From: Phoronis australis
Taxonomy: Eukaryota; Phoronida; Phoronidae
Length of the DNA stretch: 64,000 nucleotides
NCBI GenBank assembly: GCA_002633005.1
Contig: NMRA01000006.1
Coordinates: 1,446,442-1,510,441 of the forward strand
Direction: 5' to 3'
This document shows, piece by piece, positions 11,822 to 42,751 of this stretch. The notes under the pieces were generated by a model. The model was given only the letters and a program-made list of their open reading frames with translations. It did no database searches and was not told the DNA's origin. The position numbers and the translations under genes were made by a program. The first letter of the stretch is position 1. Each line of letters begins with the position of its first letter.

Positions 11822-14800
11822 ATGTCGGACGACGGGCAGGTATGCTTTATGACTTGTAATTAAGTGGTTGATTTACTGCTGATGTTATAATTTAGCATTT
11901 GGACTTGATAACACCTTCGATTTCAGTCCACGAACGATCATGCAGGACAGCCTGAACTATCAACTATCATGAGTTTATCCAGGGCTTGTGATCGTCACAG
12001 TCGTGGTTTCCCTTTGCTCAGGTTAGGCTCAGTATCTGATTTAGGGAGTTAGTTAGCTATTGGAAATTGATTAGAAAATTGATTGGCAATTGTCACTTAA
12101 CTAGCCTACAGTCCAGAGTTACTGAGTTAGGAAACCGTGACAATCTGCCATCGATTTCCGTTCTAATTCTCATCAAAATCTCAGTTATTGCTTTGTGTGT
12201 TGAATAGATGTACCCACCCGCGTAACGAACCTGTCTGACATAACAAATCAGTAAATTTCGCTACTAATACTCGTAAAATTCTGAACTCGAGACCTGGTTC
12301 GTCAAACCAGCAAGTGAGAATTATCTAGCTCCCTCAACTGTAGCAGTTTTTAGTGCCTGCCAGAACATTCTGGTCAATAGGAAAAAGATGACGTAAACTT
12401 TAAATTTTAAGATATGCTTTGACCCTAACATGGAGGGATTCCCAGCCTCTGTAGCAGCTGATTATTGCCCTCCCCCNATTTTGCCACTGATTGTGGTTCA
12501 GGATTCATACTGAATCATATTACTAAGTATAAGTCAATACTTATGCTGATACCATGAATTTCAGTCTAGTCTTTTACCTGAATTTTGGAGGGCAGGCAAT
12601 TGTGTCATAAAAAACTGGTGGCAGTTTAGGGCACTGGAGGCGATTTTTGACTGGAGGGTGAGAAGTTGGTGTCAGGATAGGGGAGGGGAGTCTTTGTGAA
12701 GCTAATCCTCTATGATTGTAATTATCTATTTCAATAACAAATTCAATTATTGTGAAGTTGTGAAGTCATTACTGATTTTGAAAATGCAGACAAGAACATC
12801 ATTTTTGATTATGAAACTCATTTTGCTTCATGTGAAGTTAATGCACTACTTTAACAGGCCAGTCAAGTTTTTATCTTGTATTTTTACCGAGTTATATTAT
12901 TTTGCTTTCAGTCTCAAGTTGAAGAGAAAAAGCCAGGTAATGCAAATGCTTATTTACGTGAGATAAAAAAATATTCCACAATAGAAAAAATAGAGAATGC
13001 CGCTGAGCTAGTTTTACATTATTAGAATTAAAATTTGTTGACAACTATAACAAGAAATAATTGAAATCTACAGATATAACCTAATTGATATGCATTGATC
13101 TATCACCAAGTCTTGTCTATGCTAATCAATATTGTGGTAAAGTGTGCATGTAATCAGTTGAATTATTTGCAGTTGCTCACCTTGTTTGAGCACATAATGC
13201 CTTAAGTGCATTTCCCTTCTTGTTTTCTGTACACGCTCACTCACTCTGTTACTGCTTAAGCCTAGTCAAAGCTGGCATTGTCCTGTTGTTTTTCTTCAAT
13301 TAAGGTAAGTTATAAAAACACCAATACCATAGCTTCTGTGCTGTGCTTACGTTTCTGGCCATAAACGCTATGAAAGCATCTCTCCTGTCTCACTACAAAA
13401 AGCATTCAAGGAGTCACTTACAGCAGCTGGACTTTAAAAGATTGAAAGACAGAAATAATTATTACAGAAAGTAATGAAAGGTACAGATCCTGTGAAAAAA
13501 TGATGTTACCAACAACAGACTGCGATAGGAGTTGAGGCATTACCTTTTCTTATCATGTCTACAGTGCCTCATCCATAACTCTATAATTAACCAAATATCT
13601 ACAGAACTATACATTATAACTTAATACAAATACATTTTTTCTCAAAGTAGAAATCTTATAGACTTTGATTTGTACTGTATATCAATCTACCATTAATTGG
13701 GTAATGTAACTACCGGTATGTCTTTTTTGTAAAATGTTCAAAAAACAATGGTATAGGCAGAGTAAAATAATTTGTGGTTTCAAGTACATGACAAAATTGC
13801 ATTATATAAATGTTCAAGATGAAATCTCCAAATGCTGTTTCATCTTCATTTTGTACAATATTTGATTTTTTTGTAAAAATCCTAAAAAATCATATATTTT
13901 GATAGCCCCTTATATTATGGTGAAGTGGAAAATTTTAAAAACAAATCCCTACAGTGTTTTGGACAACCAACTATACTTTTTGGCCTAATATCTTATTAAA
14001 ACCTTTTGACTTATCTTCGTGATTATTTTTACTTCCACAGCTATGCCTATGTGTTTCTTGCATGGAACTCTTTTACTTAAAACCAGTCTAGGCACTTTTT
14101 CCCATAATTCTGCTGCACGCAACTACATCCTGTCCACTTATTTGAATGATGTATCTGCTCAATAACCATAAAACCGCAGCAACCTCAGTTTCAAGCAATG
14201 AGGTGATGGTCTCTTCCACGATATTTTTATGTTCATTTCTCTTGTAGAACATAATGTTATTATTATTATTAACAGAAACTCATGAGAGTGAAGAAAAGAA
14301 AGGTATGCTTTACTGTCAAACACATGATTTTTTATGATAGTTAGTAAGAATTAATCTGACTATTGCTGTCTCCAATATGGTTGTAAAATAAACAAAAAAT
14401 TGGTTCGTTGTAAAATATAAACACCTAATTAATTAGTTGCAATTGCGAGTGAGCCTCGCTTCTTTATCAATCAAAATATGATCAATATTACATTCCACAT
14501 AAAGTAATTGTTGGCTTTACAAAAGTATGCGCATTACTTAAAAACCATTGAATTTAGCTATTCATTTGCTTGCCAGAGGAACCGACAGATTCCCAAGAAA
14601 AGGGAGCGAAAAAGAAAGGTGAGTATGATGTGCATTTGCAGTCCACAAATTTCTGAAAACCTATGGCACGTGTAACGATACAAAAATCTTTTGGATGGCA
14701 ATTCTTCACTTATTTTGCACAAAAGTAATTTTTCATTTTTTTGAAGGCTGATTACCTTGCTGTAGGGTACTTTACCAAATGTTGTTTGACGACATCCACA

Positions 14801-17800
14801 CGGTACAAACAATGCTAGCAAATGACTAAGTTTTCTTAATAATTACATTTTAAGGAGAAATTTGACAGAGTAGAATTTCACTTATTGACCACATTGATAG
14901 CTAAATAAGCGAAGAATAACCATACTTCACAGAGCTCAAAATGATAGTCATTGTGGCACCAGCGAGACTGCAAGGGCCACCTCTATAGATGCACACATTC
15001 AGGTATGTTTGTCGCTTGGCCTATCAACACCCTCAAGCTGGGGAAGAGCTTCTCTATCGCTGTTCAAATACAGAAACACCACCTAGTGAACAAATAACGA
15101 GTCTCCCAACGTATCTTCTGTTTACGACATCACTTGGAAATGGTTATTATGTTGCCATTAGGCTTGAGTGTTGTATTTATGGGCTGAGCATTATGTAAGT
15201 ACAAACTTAAGAAATAGCAATTGAGGCCCCACTTTTTGATATTTATTGTTCATTTGATGCTTATCATTTCCAGATACTGTCACACTTCTGTAAATGTTTT
15301 CTGCAATTGTCATGTTTTACTTGAAGTTGTGGGCTCTGAAAGTCTGCAATTTTCTATTTATTATGATTGATTTGATTTCATTCCTGTTAGCTTACTAGTA
15401 CTGTTCTGTAAATGTTTTTCACTGTGGTCACACTTTTAGAGTCATTATTTCTATACGTGCTGGTGATGGTTTCATTTCATCTGACTGGTGGGTGCCCGTT
15501 GATTTCTGAACCCTTCTGTCCTCGACTGAGGCAGGGCCACTAATTTTGTGGGCTTAAGCTGTAACTTGACAATTTGCTTGTGCGTGTATCAATACTACAT
15601 TTTTGCCAAAATTATCCATTTAAACAATGAGTATCACAGAAAGATCTAGGATGTCGTAAGTGTTATAAGTGTGAGATTGCAACCACAATCTTGGAGAGAA
15701 AATGTCCGTGTATACCTGTCCTCACTAAAATGGCATGCTGACATTGTTTGGTCATGTCTGCAACAGAGCCCAGGGTCTCATGCACGCCTGGTAATTCCGC
15801 CAATGATTATCATTAAAACAGTATTGACAGCTTACACTTTTGCCGGACAATCCAACAATAGGAGCAATCTCAAGTACCCCTGGGAACCTAGCAGTCTGCT
15901 TGTTTATGTTTTCGCTGTTTACTGTTTCTTGCTTGGCTTTCCTTTCCTCACGCTTGGTGTCTCTGTCTTCCACTTCCTGCAGTTAAAGTGTCTGGTTGGT
16001 CTGCAGCCTCACCGGAGCCTCCCAAAGATAAAGAAGATCAGCGGCGAGAATACTTCCAGACAGAACTCAAACGACTGCAAAAGAATCTTAAAAATGAGAA
16101 GACGAAAATCAAAACACCCCCTTGGTAAGTCAGCAGTAGATACTGAATTTTGTAAGCAGAAAAATCTTGCAAGTAAAGATGCCATCACAGGCTTTGCTTG
16201 TAATGCATGGCGATGTATTGTGGAGACTTAGCACCAGGTAAATAGATGGATTGCAGTTTACCATTGGTATGCGCTGCACCTATATACCTTTAGCTGGCTT
16301 TGCCTCAATCTGAAGATTTTTTTATTTAAAGCTAAGGAAAGTACACCAAGTGTACACCTGAAATCTCCAACATTAGTTCTTGTTGCACCGTGATAGAGAA
16401 AATTTAATGTCAATAAAAGGGAGACTCGTTGCCTGTCCTGCTTGTAAACAATTTAATTTGTCACTACTGGATATTGCACACATTTCGTTGCCAGAATGCA
16501 TCGCAGTGTGTTATCTAATGGCAATTGAAATACACCAAACGTCCACTGTTTGTCTTAATGTCCACCTGTGAAATTTCTGGGAAACTTGATCATTTATGGC
16601 CAAAAACAGCAAAATTGGTTCTGGGGTTTTCCTGACTCATTTTAAAACCTATGTCTCAATAACCAAAGATGAAAAGAGCCCGTCTGCATCGGTTTTAACA
16701 AAGTTCTTTTTTTCAAAAGATGCACCTACATATATATGTATGGTAGTGGCTTGGCTATTTATAGAGACAATCATCTCTTTTATATGACCTTCAAAGGCAA
16801 GTCAGTGATGTAGTTTTGAGTCACGGTCAACTTCTGGATCCCTGGGCCCGGTCTCTAATCTTTGTACTCGAAACGAACTCGAAACTATTTTTAGCAATTT
16901 CTCTGCTCCTTTTGTCAGTGCAAACTTAAGATAATTGGTTATCAGACTGTGCTCGAATACATTATAGTTTATGCATAGGAGTTTCTAGTTCAAGTTTGCC
17001 CTTGAAGACCCTTATATTCATGCTACAAACCCGAGTAAAAACTCAAAATTTCGAGTTCAAACTCGAACTTATTGCTTTAATATTGGGTTTGCAAACTGTG
17101 AACTAAGGGCAATAAATTATCTATGTAAGTTATTGTGTACTCGAGCATAGAATAATAGACACTTATCTTGAGTTCGCCCAAAAGTAGAGTAGAAAATGCC
17201 AAACCTAATTTCGAGTTCCATTTCGAGTAAAAAGATTGGAGACCGGGCCCTGGTCAACCAGAGTGTAGTGAAGCTGGAAATAAAATCTTGTGCCACTCCA
17301 TTCGTTTGAATAAACAACTAAAAATATACGTACCATGACCAATTACGCTATTTTGGTCACATTTATTATAATTGTTTCTTGTGTGACAGCTCATCGCTTT
17401 TCATGTATAAATTGCACTTAAAATGTACACCAACTGCTTCTAGTTTAGAAACGCACCATTCACTAAGATTATTTTAGTTACTGATAGACCTTAACAAAAA
17501 CCGTACGCAGTCCATATATGGCTAAGCTCTGAGGTAAAAAAAATGTGGGATTGAAAATGACCTAGTCTGTGATCTCAAGCCCACTCTCAGAAGTCATATA
17601 TGGAGCTGGGTGGATTGTTCTAGCTCTTGGCCATTTTGGCCTAAAGTCTATAAGCCGGTGCCAATCTTTTTGTGCAGTTGGGTACATTTTAATTGTAGGA
17701 AGTGACTATATGGCAGCTCTGTGTTTGATTCTAGCAAGGAGTATACACCTTACATCCACAACCCACTAACACCATACTTCACTACAGATACAGCAGAGAA

Positions 17801-20800
17801 GGTTTTCAATGAGGTAAAATATGTGATTTTTATGCAGACTGCAAAAGCATTCGTGTACAGTACAAACCAAAAGTGTTCCGACAAAATGATCTGGAATTCC
17901 CGCCGTCATGATCGCTGGGTAGAAGCCGAATTCATAGTCCGACATAAGCCTTTTTTCAGGGAATTATCAGAAGTTAGTAACTGGATGGCTAAGCTGTTCT
18001 GTCATTAGAACTTTACCAGCTTTATTGTTACCAGTAATTTTTTGCTGTTAGCCGTCATGATGAGAAATTATATTTTGTCTCTGATTCATGTTACTTTTTT
18101 ATGGTACGGAAATTACCAATGAATTACGGATGGACGGCGTTATCGACATTGTGACTTTACGCGTCAAACTGGCAATTTCTGTAACGTCCTTGACCTCGAG
18201 CCGTCCAAGATGGAAGTGTGTTTGGGCTTTTTGTGAACAGTTTTGTTCTTTGACTGCGAATTTCTTACGAAGTCACTGGAACAGGACACCGTGAATGGTA
18301 TTGGAAGAAAGAATAATTCTTGCCAATGGTTTGTTGAAACCTTGTTTTGTGTAAATTTATTGAGTTTTATGTTTGCTATGGAGGGCTGAAGTGAAGCACT
18401 CGTGGAATTTCTAGTCGGGAGTGTCATACCTTGTAGTATTATATGTAGTGCATTGGGGACGATCAGCTGAGGACGCCTGTAGTCTTAACAAGAACTTTCC
18501 TTAATTACAGGCATCAGTCAAGAAGTGTTTCTCCAGCCGACCCACAGCTATTGGTTTGTGTGACCCATGGGTTGACCATAAAATGGACGTAGAGACATTA
18601 GAATATGTAGAAAGTCAACCACCGGTCAAATTCAAGGAAATTGGGTAAGACAGCTGGATGTACTGAAAGTCGAGAAATACTCTCCTTTGCGGTGATGCTT
18701 AAATTCATTTATAGCTGCTTTTTTGGCAGTTAATTAGCTTTTTTGCAATAAAGGGCACAATTAGTTTTGCAGCAAAATGCATTTTGGGATTATCGTTGAA
18801 TGGGATAGACTTCTTGAAGGTTTGACCAGAGTTATAAAGCAATAAAGTCCGTTGTGTCATTGTGATTTTTTTACCATAGTCAGCGTTTCTCGCCGTTACC
18901 CTGCCAGCTATTCACGGAAATCAACGGAGGTGGCTTTACTAGTTAAATAAACTTTGAACATTACTATGTTATTTATCAAGTGGGATTCGCTAATTCTATC
19001 ATCAGAGCGTGGGGTGGATGTGAGTTTGATTCCCCTTTTGGCTATTCTCGGAAAGCCACTTTCTCACCCATAATATCACTTTAAGTCAGACAATTATTCC
19101 CCTTTTTTATTGTTGGGTCTTACATTGTAGGTCTGTTACGAGCATACCATACCATCTGTGTGTTTAGGCAGATTTGAACAAAACTGATATCATTTAATTC
19201 AGTAAAAGTAACCAAAAATGAATTTGGAAGTTGATAAACAGTGGCATTGTAGTTGACTGTAATATAAAGGTCCTAATTTTCAAAATCTCTTGATGTAAAA
19301 GTGAAATATTTCAAGTTAAACAAAACTGCTAATATTGTTTTCGACGATAGTGCATGAATCATATCTGAAAGTTTCATTTGGAATACGATCGGTAATTTCT
19401 GAAATACGATGTGCTCCTAAAAGTTGGCCATTTTTCTCATAACCTCAAATTGCTGCTCAGAGATTTGATTAGCAGGGGACTTATTTCAAATATTGTGCTC
19501 ATTATTTATTGGGTAATGGTTGGACACAATGTGCCCGAATTTTGAGAACCAGTTTTCTCCATTGAATAACGGGCATCAGACTGGTTCTCACAATATGGGC
19601 ACGTTATGTCCGAATATTGCCATTTATTTCACATGGCTGGATATGCTTTCTAAGAAATTACAAGATATAGTTATGCGTTTCCTTCATTTACTTACATGAC
19701 ATCATGTATCTTGTGCATATCAGAAGAAACTGATCATTCACTGAAACGCACAACCTTTATCATGGAACCATTTTTCTTTTTAGTTTACGAAAGGCTGGTG
19801 GTAAGCAATATGAGGGAAGCACACGTCTGCCGAAGTATCCTGCCGTTTCCATAGAAAAACCAGAGCTTGCCAACAGTAAAGATTTAAACTACGGCGACGT
19901 TCCACAGCTGAGGTAAGTTAAGCATGGTAAAATGTCACAAATTTTGACCAAAAATAATTACCAAAATTGAGGTCTAACGTTGTGAATGCCAAACAATATT
20001 TCAAACATTGTCTGATGATAGTTATGGTACCAAACTTGAACATAGGAATTAAGAAAGCATTAATTTGGTGCTACATATTTTTACGAAATAAAAAGAGAAA
20101 ACAACGCAACATTTATCTGCCATATTTTGCCTAAATTGGTGTGAATTTGCCATAATGTAATGAAATATAAAAAATACTTAGTGAAGATCCCTTTTGCAAG
20201 AACTGTACCTTGATGTGGTAAGTGTAGTCGATTCGTCCATATCTCACAGACTTGATTTACCACTGGGTGCGCTCTCTGTGGTTGTAGAATAACATGATAA
20301 AAACAGTACCGGGAGTCTCTGGTACTGTACTTTGACTCCAAAAGGGATCTTCAAGTAGTAACAGATTGTGAAAAATTCAAATGATCCCTTTTCAGTAAGG
20401 TTGCAAAAACTTAAATCCTGTCAAAGTGTGTCAAGTTCTCATGGCGTAGGATGTTTTCTTTGTTAGGTATAGATAGACCTATCTCACTTTTAAAATTACA
20501 AAAAGTCTCTAAGTACACGACTACTCCTGGCATGCATAAGAGTAGTAACAAAGCTGTTTTTTCTATTTTTTAAAACTGGAAATAGTAAATTTTGGAAAAA
20601 TCTTACACCTTTGGTATGGTTCAGTTGCTTAGAATCAAATGTTCAATGTATGCTACTGTTGCATCACCTCAATCAAGCCAAGAATTGTATGATGACATTT
20701 GACTTACCTCAACTTCCAGCTGCTGCATGGTAGTTTGGTAATTGGTCCAATTATGTTGCACACCCAGTAGAATTAAAAATTGAAAACCTAATCGCATGTG

Positions 20801-22024
20801 CTTTTCATGAACTGTTCAGATATACTATTTACAAGCTTTCGAAATGAAAATTTAAAAATACCGGTACTATTGTCACCCCCAATGTTTTTATGATGGGTCT
20901 CATTATCTAGCATCATCATCATTATCATTACATCAGCAGCCTGAGGTGATTTAATTAACCAAAACAGCATGGTGTCTTTGATCTAAACAAGCAGATTCTG
21001 AGGTACGCAAACCTTTCGAGTCGCTTGATCTCGACCGGTTATGGTGTCAAAGTAGGATTCTTTTCATGATTAGTGAGTACATCGGATCGGCCTGCAAACC
21101 GTTTTCGGATTCATGGTTGGTGTCCTTAGACTTGGTCAGAGTCAGTCTTTTCTTGTTTAGTCACAATTGCTACCGTACTCATCCAACTCAACGCTCAGTG
21201 TGCTGAAAGTGGGGTATTCAAAAACCAGAGGGTGGATGTTAGTCTGAAATGTCAGGGATAGGTGTTTACCAGAATGGTAAATTTGTGTAAACGAATCGGA
21301 CTTGGGTGCACGATTTGAAAGATAAAAACAAAGTACGGGTATTTTCCCACTCCATGAAGGCATCGTGCAAATATCGTACATTTTGGGAGCTAAAATTTGC
21401 ACGAGACAGACATTCATAACGAGATAGGCCTTTTTAATGGAAGTCTCCATCATGTTAATGGGGGTGGGCAGTCAGCCAAGAACGAGCATTCAAAATGGAA
21501 ATGTGGAACTTTCGTGGGTGAGTGTTAAGCCTTACATGAGCTTTACACAGACAAGTACTGTAATTTTAGGGTTACATGAAGGTATACGCAATGAGTTCAT
21601 GGTGATCGAAGCACGTATTTCTCGATTTGATTGCAGGAAGGAACTAAAAGAAAAGACATCGTCGAAGTCGAGCAGCAAGCTGAAGGCAGATTATAAACGG
21701 ACAAAGAACGACTTTTACAGGATGGATCTCGATAAACTAAATGAGGTCCATCCCTTGAACCGAGGGCATATGAAGGATGCTTACTATGCATATTTACAAA
21801 ATACTCCAGGATCGAAAAAGGCAATCCGTGAATGCGTACAAGAAGTTGAGGGAGACGGAGAACAGGAGCATGAAGACGAAGAAGAAATGGAGGACAAGAA
21901 AGGAAGTGAAGCTGACCAGGAAAAGGAAGATGGAGGTGATAGTAAGGAGAAGGCCGAGGATGGAGGGAATGATGGAGAGACGGAGGATCAAGAGAAAGAT
22001 GAAGAACAAAAGGAAGAGGAATGA
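11822..22024 (+). CDS. 327-aa Lys/Glu-rich protein with acidic tail (9 exons)
   Basis: Not recognised. Exons: 11822-11839, 12912-12936, 14276-14302, 14577-14618, 15983-16124, 17735-17813, 18511-18644, 19784-19912, 21637-22024. All introns are GT-AG, phases agree, and the sum is 984 nt (327 aa plus TGA). The start MSDDGQ is followed by three tiny exons encoding Lys/Glu-rich peptides. Next come a charged helical stretch (EYFQTELKRLQKNLKNEKTK), a Pro/Tyr-rich block (EYTPYIHNPLTPYF), a conserved-looking core (CFSSRPTAIGLCDPWVDHK) and a segment DYKRTKNDFYRMDLDKLNEV. The last 60 or so residues are almost all E, D, K and G. There is no signal peptide or membrane segment. The spaced Tyr/Pro motifs and the X-box-like site suggest a cilium or sperm microtubule-associated protein, but this is inference. 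An optional exon at 11927-12021 would shift the frame. Confidence 0.75.
11927..12021 (+). other. possible alternative exon
   Basis: A good acceptor (GATTTCAG) and a GTTAGG donor bound 95 nt open in phase 0 after exon 1. Inclusion switches the next exons to another frame, which stays open through 16124 and stops in the exon at 17735. It may be an alternative exon or simply intron. Confidence 0.25.
13795..13965 (+). repeat. AT-rich dispersed repeat, weak copy
   Basis: GTAAAAATCCTAAAAAATC, TTTTGATAGCCCCTTAT and AAGTGGAAAATTTTAAAA align loosely with the family represented at 5870-6095. It lies in an intron of the 327-aa gene. Confidence 0.35.
16844..17250. mobile_element. 407-bp MITE with about 40-bp TIRs
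   Basis: The left end GGGCCCGGTCTCTAATCTTT followed by TACTCGAAACGAACTCGAAA is matched inverted at the right end, where the reverse complement reads GGGCCCGGTCTCCAATCTTT then TACTCGAAATGGAACTCGAAA. There is no coding capacity. It is inserted in the intron between 16124 and 17735 of the 327-aa gene. Confidence 0.75.
17880..18079. mobile_element. 200-bp MITE, GACAAAATGA family
   Basis: It starts GACAAAATGATCTGGAATTC and its reverse complement starts GACAAAATATAATTTCTCAT. Both ends continue into a CATGAC-type palindrome. The same TIRs bound 48133-48332 and 62329-62562. It lies in an intron of the 327-aa gene, 66 bp after an exon. Confidence 0.65.
19290..19440 (+). repeat. AT-rich dispersed repeat, partial
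   Basis: TATCTGAAAGTTTCATTTGG with flanking similarity to 5870-6095. It is intronic. Confidence 0.35.
19522..19611 (+). repeat. 90-bp hairpin repeat, complete copy
   Basis: Imperfect 32-bp arms (GGACACAATGTGCCCGAATT... and ...AATATGGGCACGTTATGTCC) surround a loop of about 26 nt (TTTCTCCATTGAATAACGGG). Related copies are at 4031, 9185 and, more diverged, 35412. Confidence 0.75.
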
Positions 22025-23298
22025 TTGGTTGACGTGGTGCAAGAAATCAAAAGGCTGAAATATCTGCTGTGAACTTGTAAGTGAAGGAACTATGTAAACA
22101 ATTCAGTGACAAAACCACAAAACCTGGAGAGCGTTCCTTTGACAAAATTTTTTGCGAAACAAACCAGACCTCACAAAATTACACAAGTGAAAGGCGAGTG
22201 TTTTGTAAGTATGCTCGGTAACTCATTAGTCTTTCCTTGCTAAGTGGCAGCCACAGAAGTGATTGGTTGGCGAGGTTGAGATGTTTAACTATAGGATTGA
22301 ATTCAAGCGAAAGCTTGCAGTCTACGAAGCAGTCTTCTGAACAATATTTATCGAACTGACATGAGCATTTCATGAGGACTGAAAGGTTGCTTCGTTGTTG
22401 TAGGCTTCTTAAAGGAACAAGTTTTGTGGTTTGCTGTAATGGCTCGTTTGCTCAGCCACATAAGAGAAATGACTTGATTTTGTGTTGCAATGTGGTGAAA
22501 TTGCATTCCTTCTCAAAAGGGCTATGAAACTTAAGTATATGTCTGCTGGCCAAGCCATATATGCAGTATGTGACTTTATATGTTGTCTTGTTTTTTCTTT
22601 TTTTAACTTGTTTTTCAACTAGAATTGAGAGGAATCCTATTGAAAAGTGTCAGTGAAATCGGGTTTGACCAAGAAGGCTCGAGTAGTCGCTTTTACAGCA
22701 GCGGGTTGACATTTGCTCATCACATGGTCAAAATTGTTTATTTCAATCATGGTAAAATCTTATTTCCAACAAAAACAACTGCCTGAATTGATGGGTTTTT
22801 CAATTACTTTCAGCAATTGTGCAAATGCCCACAATTTTTCGCTTTGTGATTCTTATGGTATAGGACTTAAAGCATTTATTGGTACTTCACATCTTTTACG
22901 ACAAAATTTCATCTGTTAGGGCACATATGTAGGTAAGACAGCACTGAAAGGTGAGCGGGCATCATTACCTTCTGTCTCGGGCAGTGACAACCCTGGTTGC
23001 GCCAGTATCAATCACATTGTGTCCTAAATTTGCGGTTTCGCTGTACTAGCGCAGCTATTTTATGATGAATTCTTGCGAGTTTCATGGCAATCCTTCGGGC
23101 AACCTACTGTGTGTTCATTATTGTCACTTATTGCCTGGCATTTTTATTATGCACAAGCACACGAGGTGTTTTGTTTACATTCATTGAACTTGAGAACAAG
23201 TCTAGGACTTGTGTCTCGTAACCTACTTCAGTCGATTCCGATCCACATTTATACCATCTGTGGCAACTTTTGAAAGCTTGTATGAGAACATAATACTT

Positions 23299-23304
23299 AA
23301 TAAA
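23299..23304 (+). terminator. polyadenylation signal, 327-aa gene (candidate)
   Basis: AATAAA in plus orientation, 1.27 kb after the stop at 22024. It would imply a long 3' UTR. Confidence 0.35.
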
Positions 23305-23616
23305 ACTGTGATATTACATTGAACATGATCTCGTCTTTGACATTTATCATATTATTACCCCGTTGTAAAACTATATCCACTTTTGTAAAAACTTAAAAAT
23401 ATTCCATTTATTTGATAAGCTTCCTCACAGAGTGTAGACTATCCTACCACAGAGAATTACATTGCTCGCGTCAACCATGAAACTATACTGTTTGTAAGAC
23501 AATAACAACCTGACAATCTCTTTAAGTAGTGTTACGAGCGTGCACAAGAAACTTGAAACCAAAAAGTCAAATAGAAACAACAATCGGATACCCTTTAAGG
23601 TTTACTGTTTTTTATT

Positions 23617-23622
23617 TTTATT
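23617..23622 (-). terminator. RPL11 polyadenylation signal
   Basis: TTTATT on the plus strand (AATAAA on minus) lies 37 bp past the RPL11 stop, with a second at 23611-23616. The short 3' UTR is typical of ribosomal protein genes. Confidence 0.65.
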
Positions 23623-23658
23623 TTAATTTTTACATATAATTTTTACAAATTGTGGGAT

Positions 23659-31144
<7,486 letters not shown>

Positions 31145-31154
31145 ATTGAAAATT

Positions 31155-31165
31155 AAAGAGGAAGG
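31155..31165 (-). promoter_or_regulatory. 5'-TOP tract of RPL11
   Basis: On the minus strand CCTTCCTCTTT lies 10-20 nt before the RPL11 ATG. Ribosomal protein mRNAs normally start at a C inside such a tract, so the 5' UTR is probably about 20 nt and translation TOR-regulated. Confidence 0.6.
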
Positions 31166-31401
31166 ACATTGGGAAGAGCATTGTGGGATATGGAACAGTC
31201 TCGTTCATTTCTCGTTTCACTTGTAAGTTTTTGCCCTACAGTATAGCAACAGAAGAATTTCAGATATTGTTGACAAACATTACATCTTTAGAATTAATTC
31301 TTAAGCTATACTGATGAAGTTAAATGATAAATAAATGTCAACAAATACAAATCTTTTACCAAAACGGAAAGAGGTCACGTGATCTTTTACGAGACTTGAA
31401 A

Positions 31402-31410
31402 CATAGCAAC
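31402..31410 (+). promoter_or_regulatory. RFX half-site upstream of DRC1
   Basis: CATAGCAAC is the exact right half of an X-box, 65 bp upstream of the DRC1 ATG. The left half is poor. Confidence 0.4.
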
Positions 31411-31475
31411 CAAAACACACTGCAAGTTCGGTGACTTTTTCGGTCTAAGTGGTCATCCATTTTCACGGCATAACG

Positions 31476-42639
<11,164 letters not shown>

Positions 42640-42745
42640 TGTGGATTCATGGACACTTTGATGCATATCAAGTTTGCATTCTGTGATCAACACAATCTGA
42701 GTATTTATTGACTACATTCTTGTACATTGTCTTCGTAACACTGAA

Positions 42746-42751
42746 AATAAA
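42746..42751 (+). terminator. DRC1 polyadenylation signal
   Basis: AATAAA lies 107 bp after the DRC1 stop, on the right strand. Confidence 0.7.

Larger units (their letters stand above)
22025..23658. other. 3' UTR/convergent intergenic region
   Basis: No exon is seen. The first part probably holds the 3' UTR of the 327-aa gene, with an AATAAA at 23299-23304 in plus orientation. The end holds the RPL11 3' UTR on the minus strand. Confidence 0.5.
31145..31475. promoter_or_regulatory. divergent RPL11/DRC1 promoter region
   Basis: Only 331 bp separate the RPL11 ATG (minus) and the DRC1 ATG (plus). On the RPL11 side are a TOP tract (31155-31165) and a ZNF143/Staf-like GCATTGTGGGA (31178-31188). 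On the DRC1 side is an RFX half-site CATAGCAAC (31402-31410). No TATA box stands out. A shared bidirectional promoter is the simplest reading. Confidence 0.65.

Noticed and set aside
15671-16231. 186-aa plus-strand open frame
   Set aside because: It is intron sequence running into exon 15983-16124 in the wrong frame for the main 327-aa gene model.
21437-21636. Upstream part of the 195-aa open frame ending at 22024
   Set aside because: An acceptor TTGCAG at 21631-21636 matches the phase of the preceding exon; sequence before it is intron.
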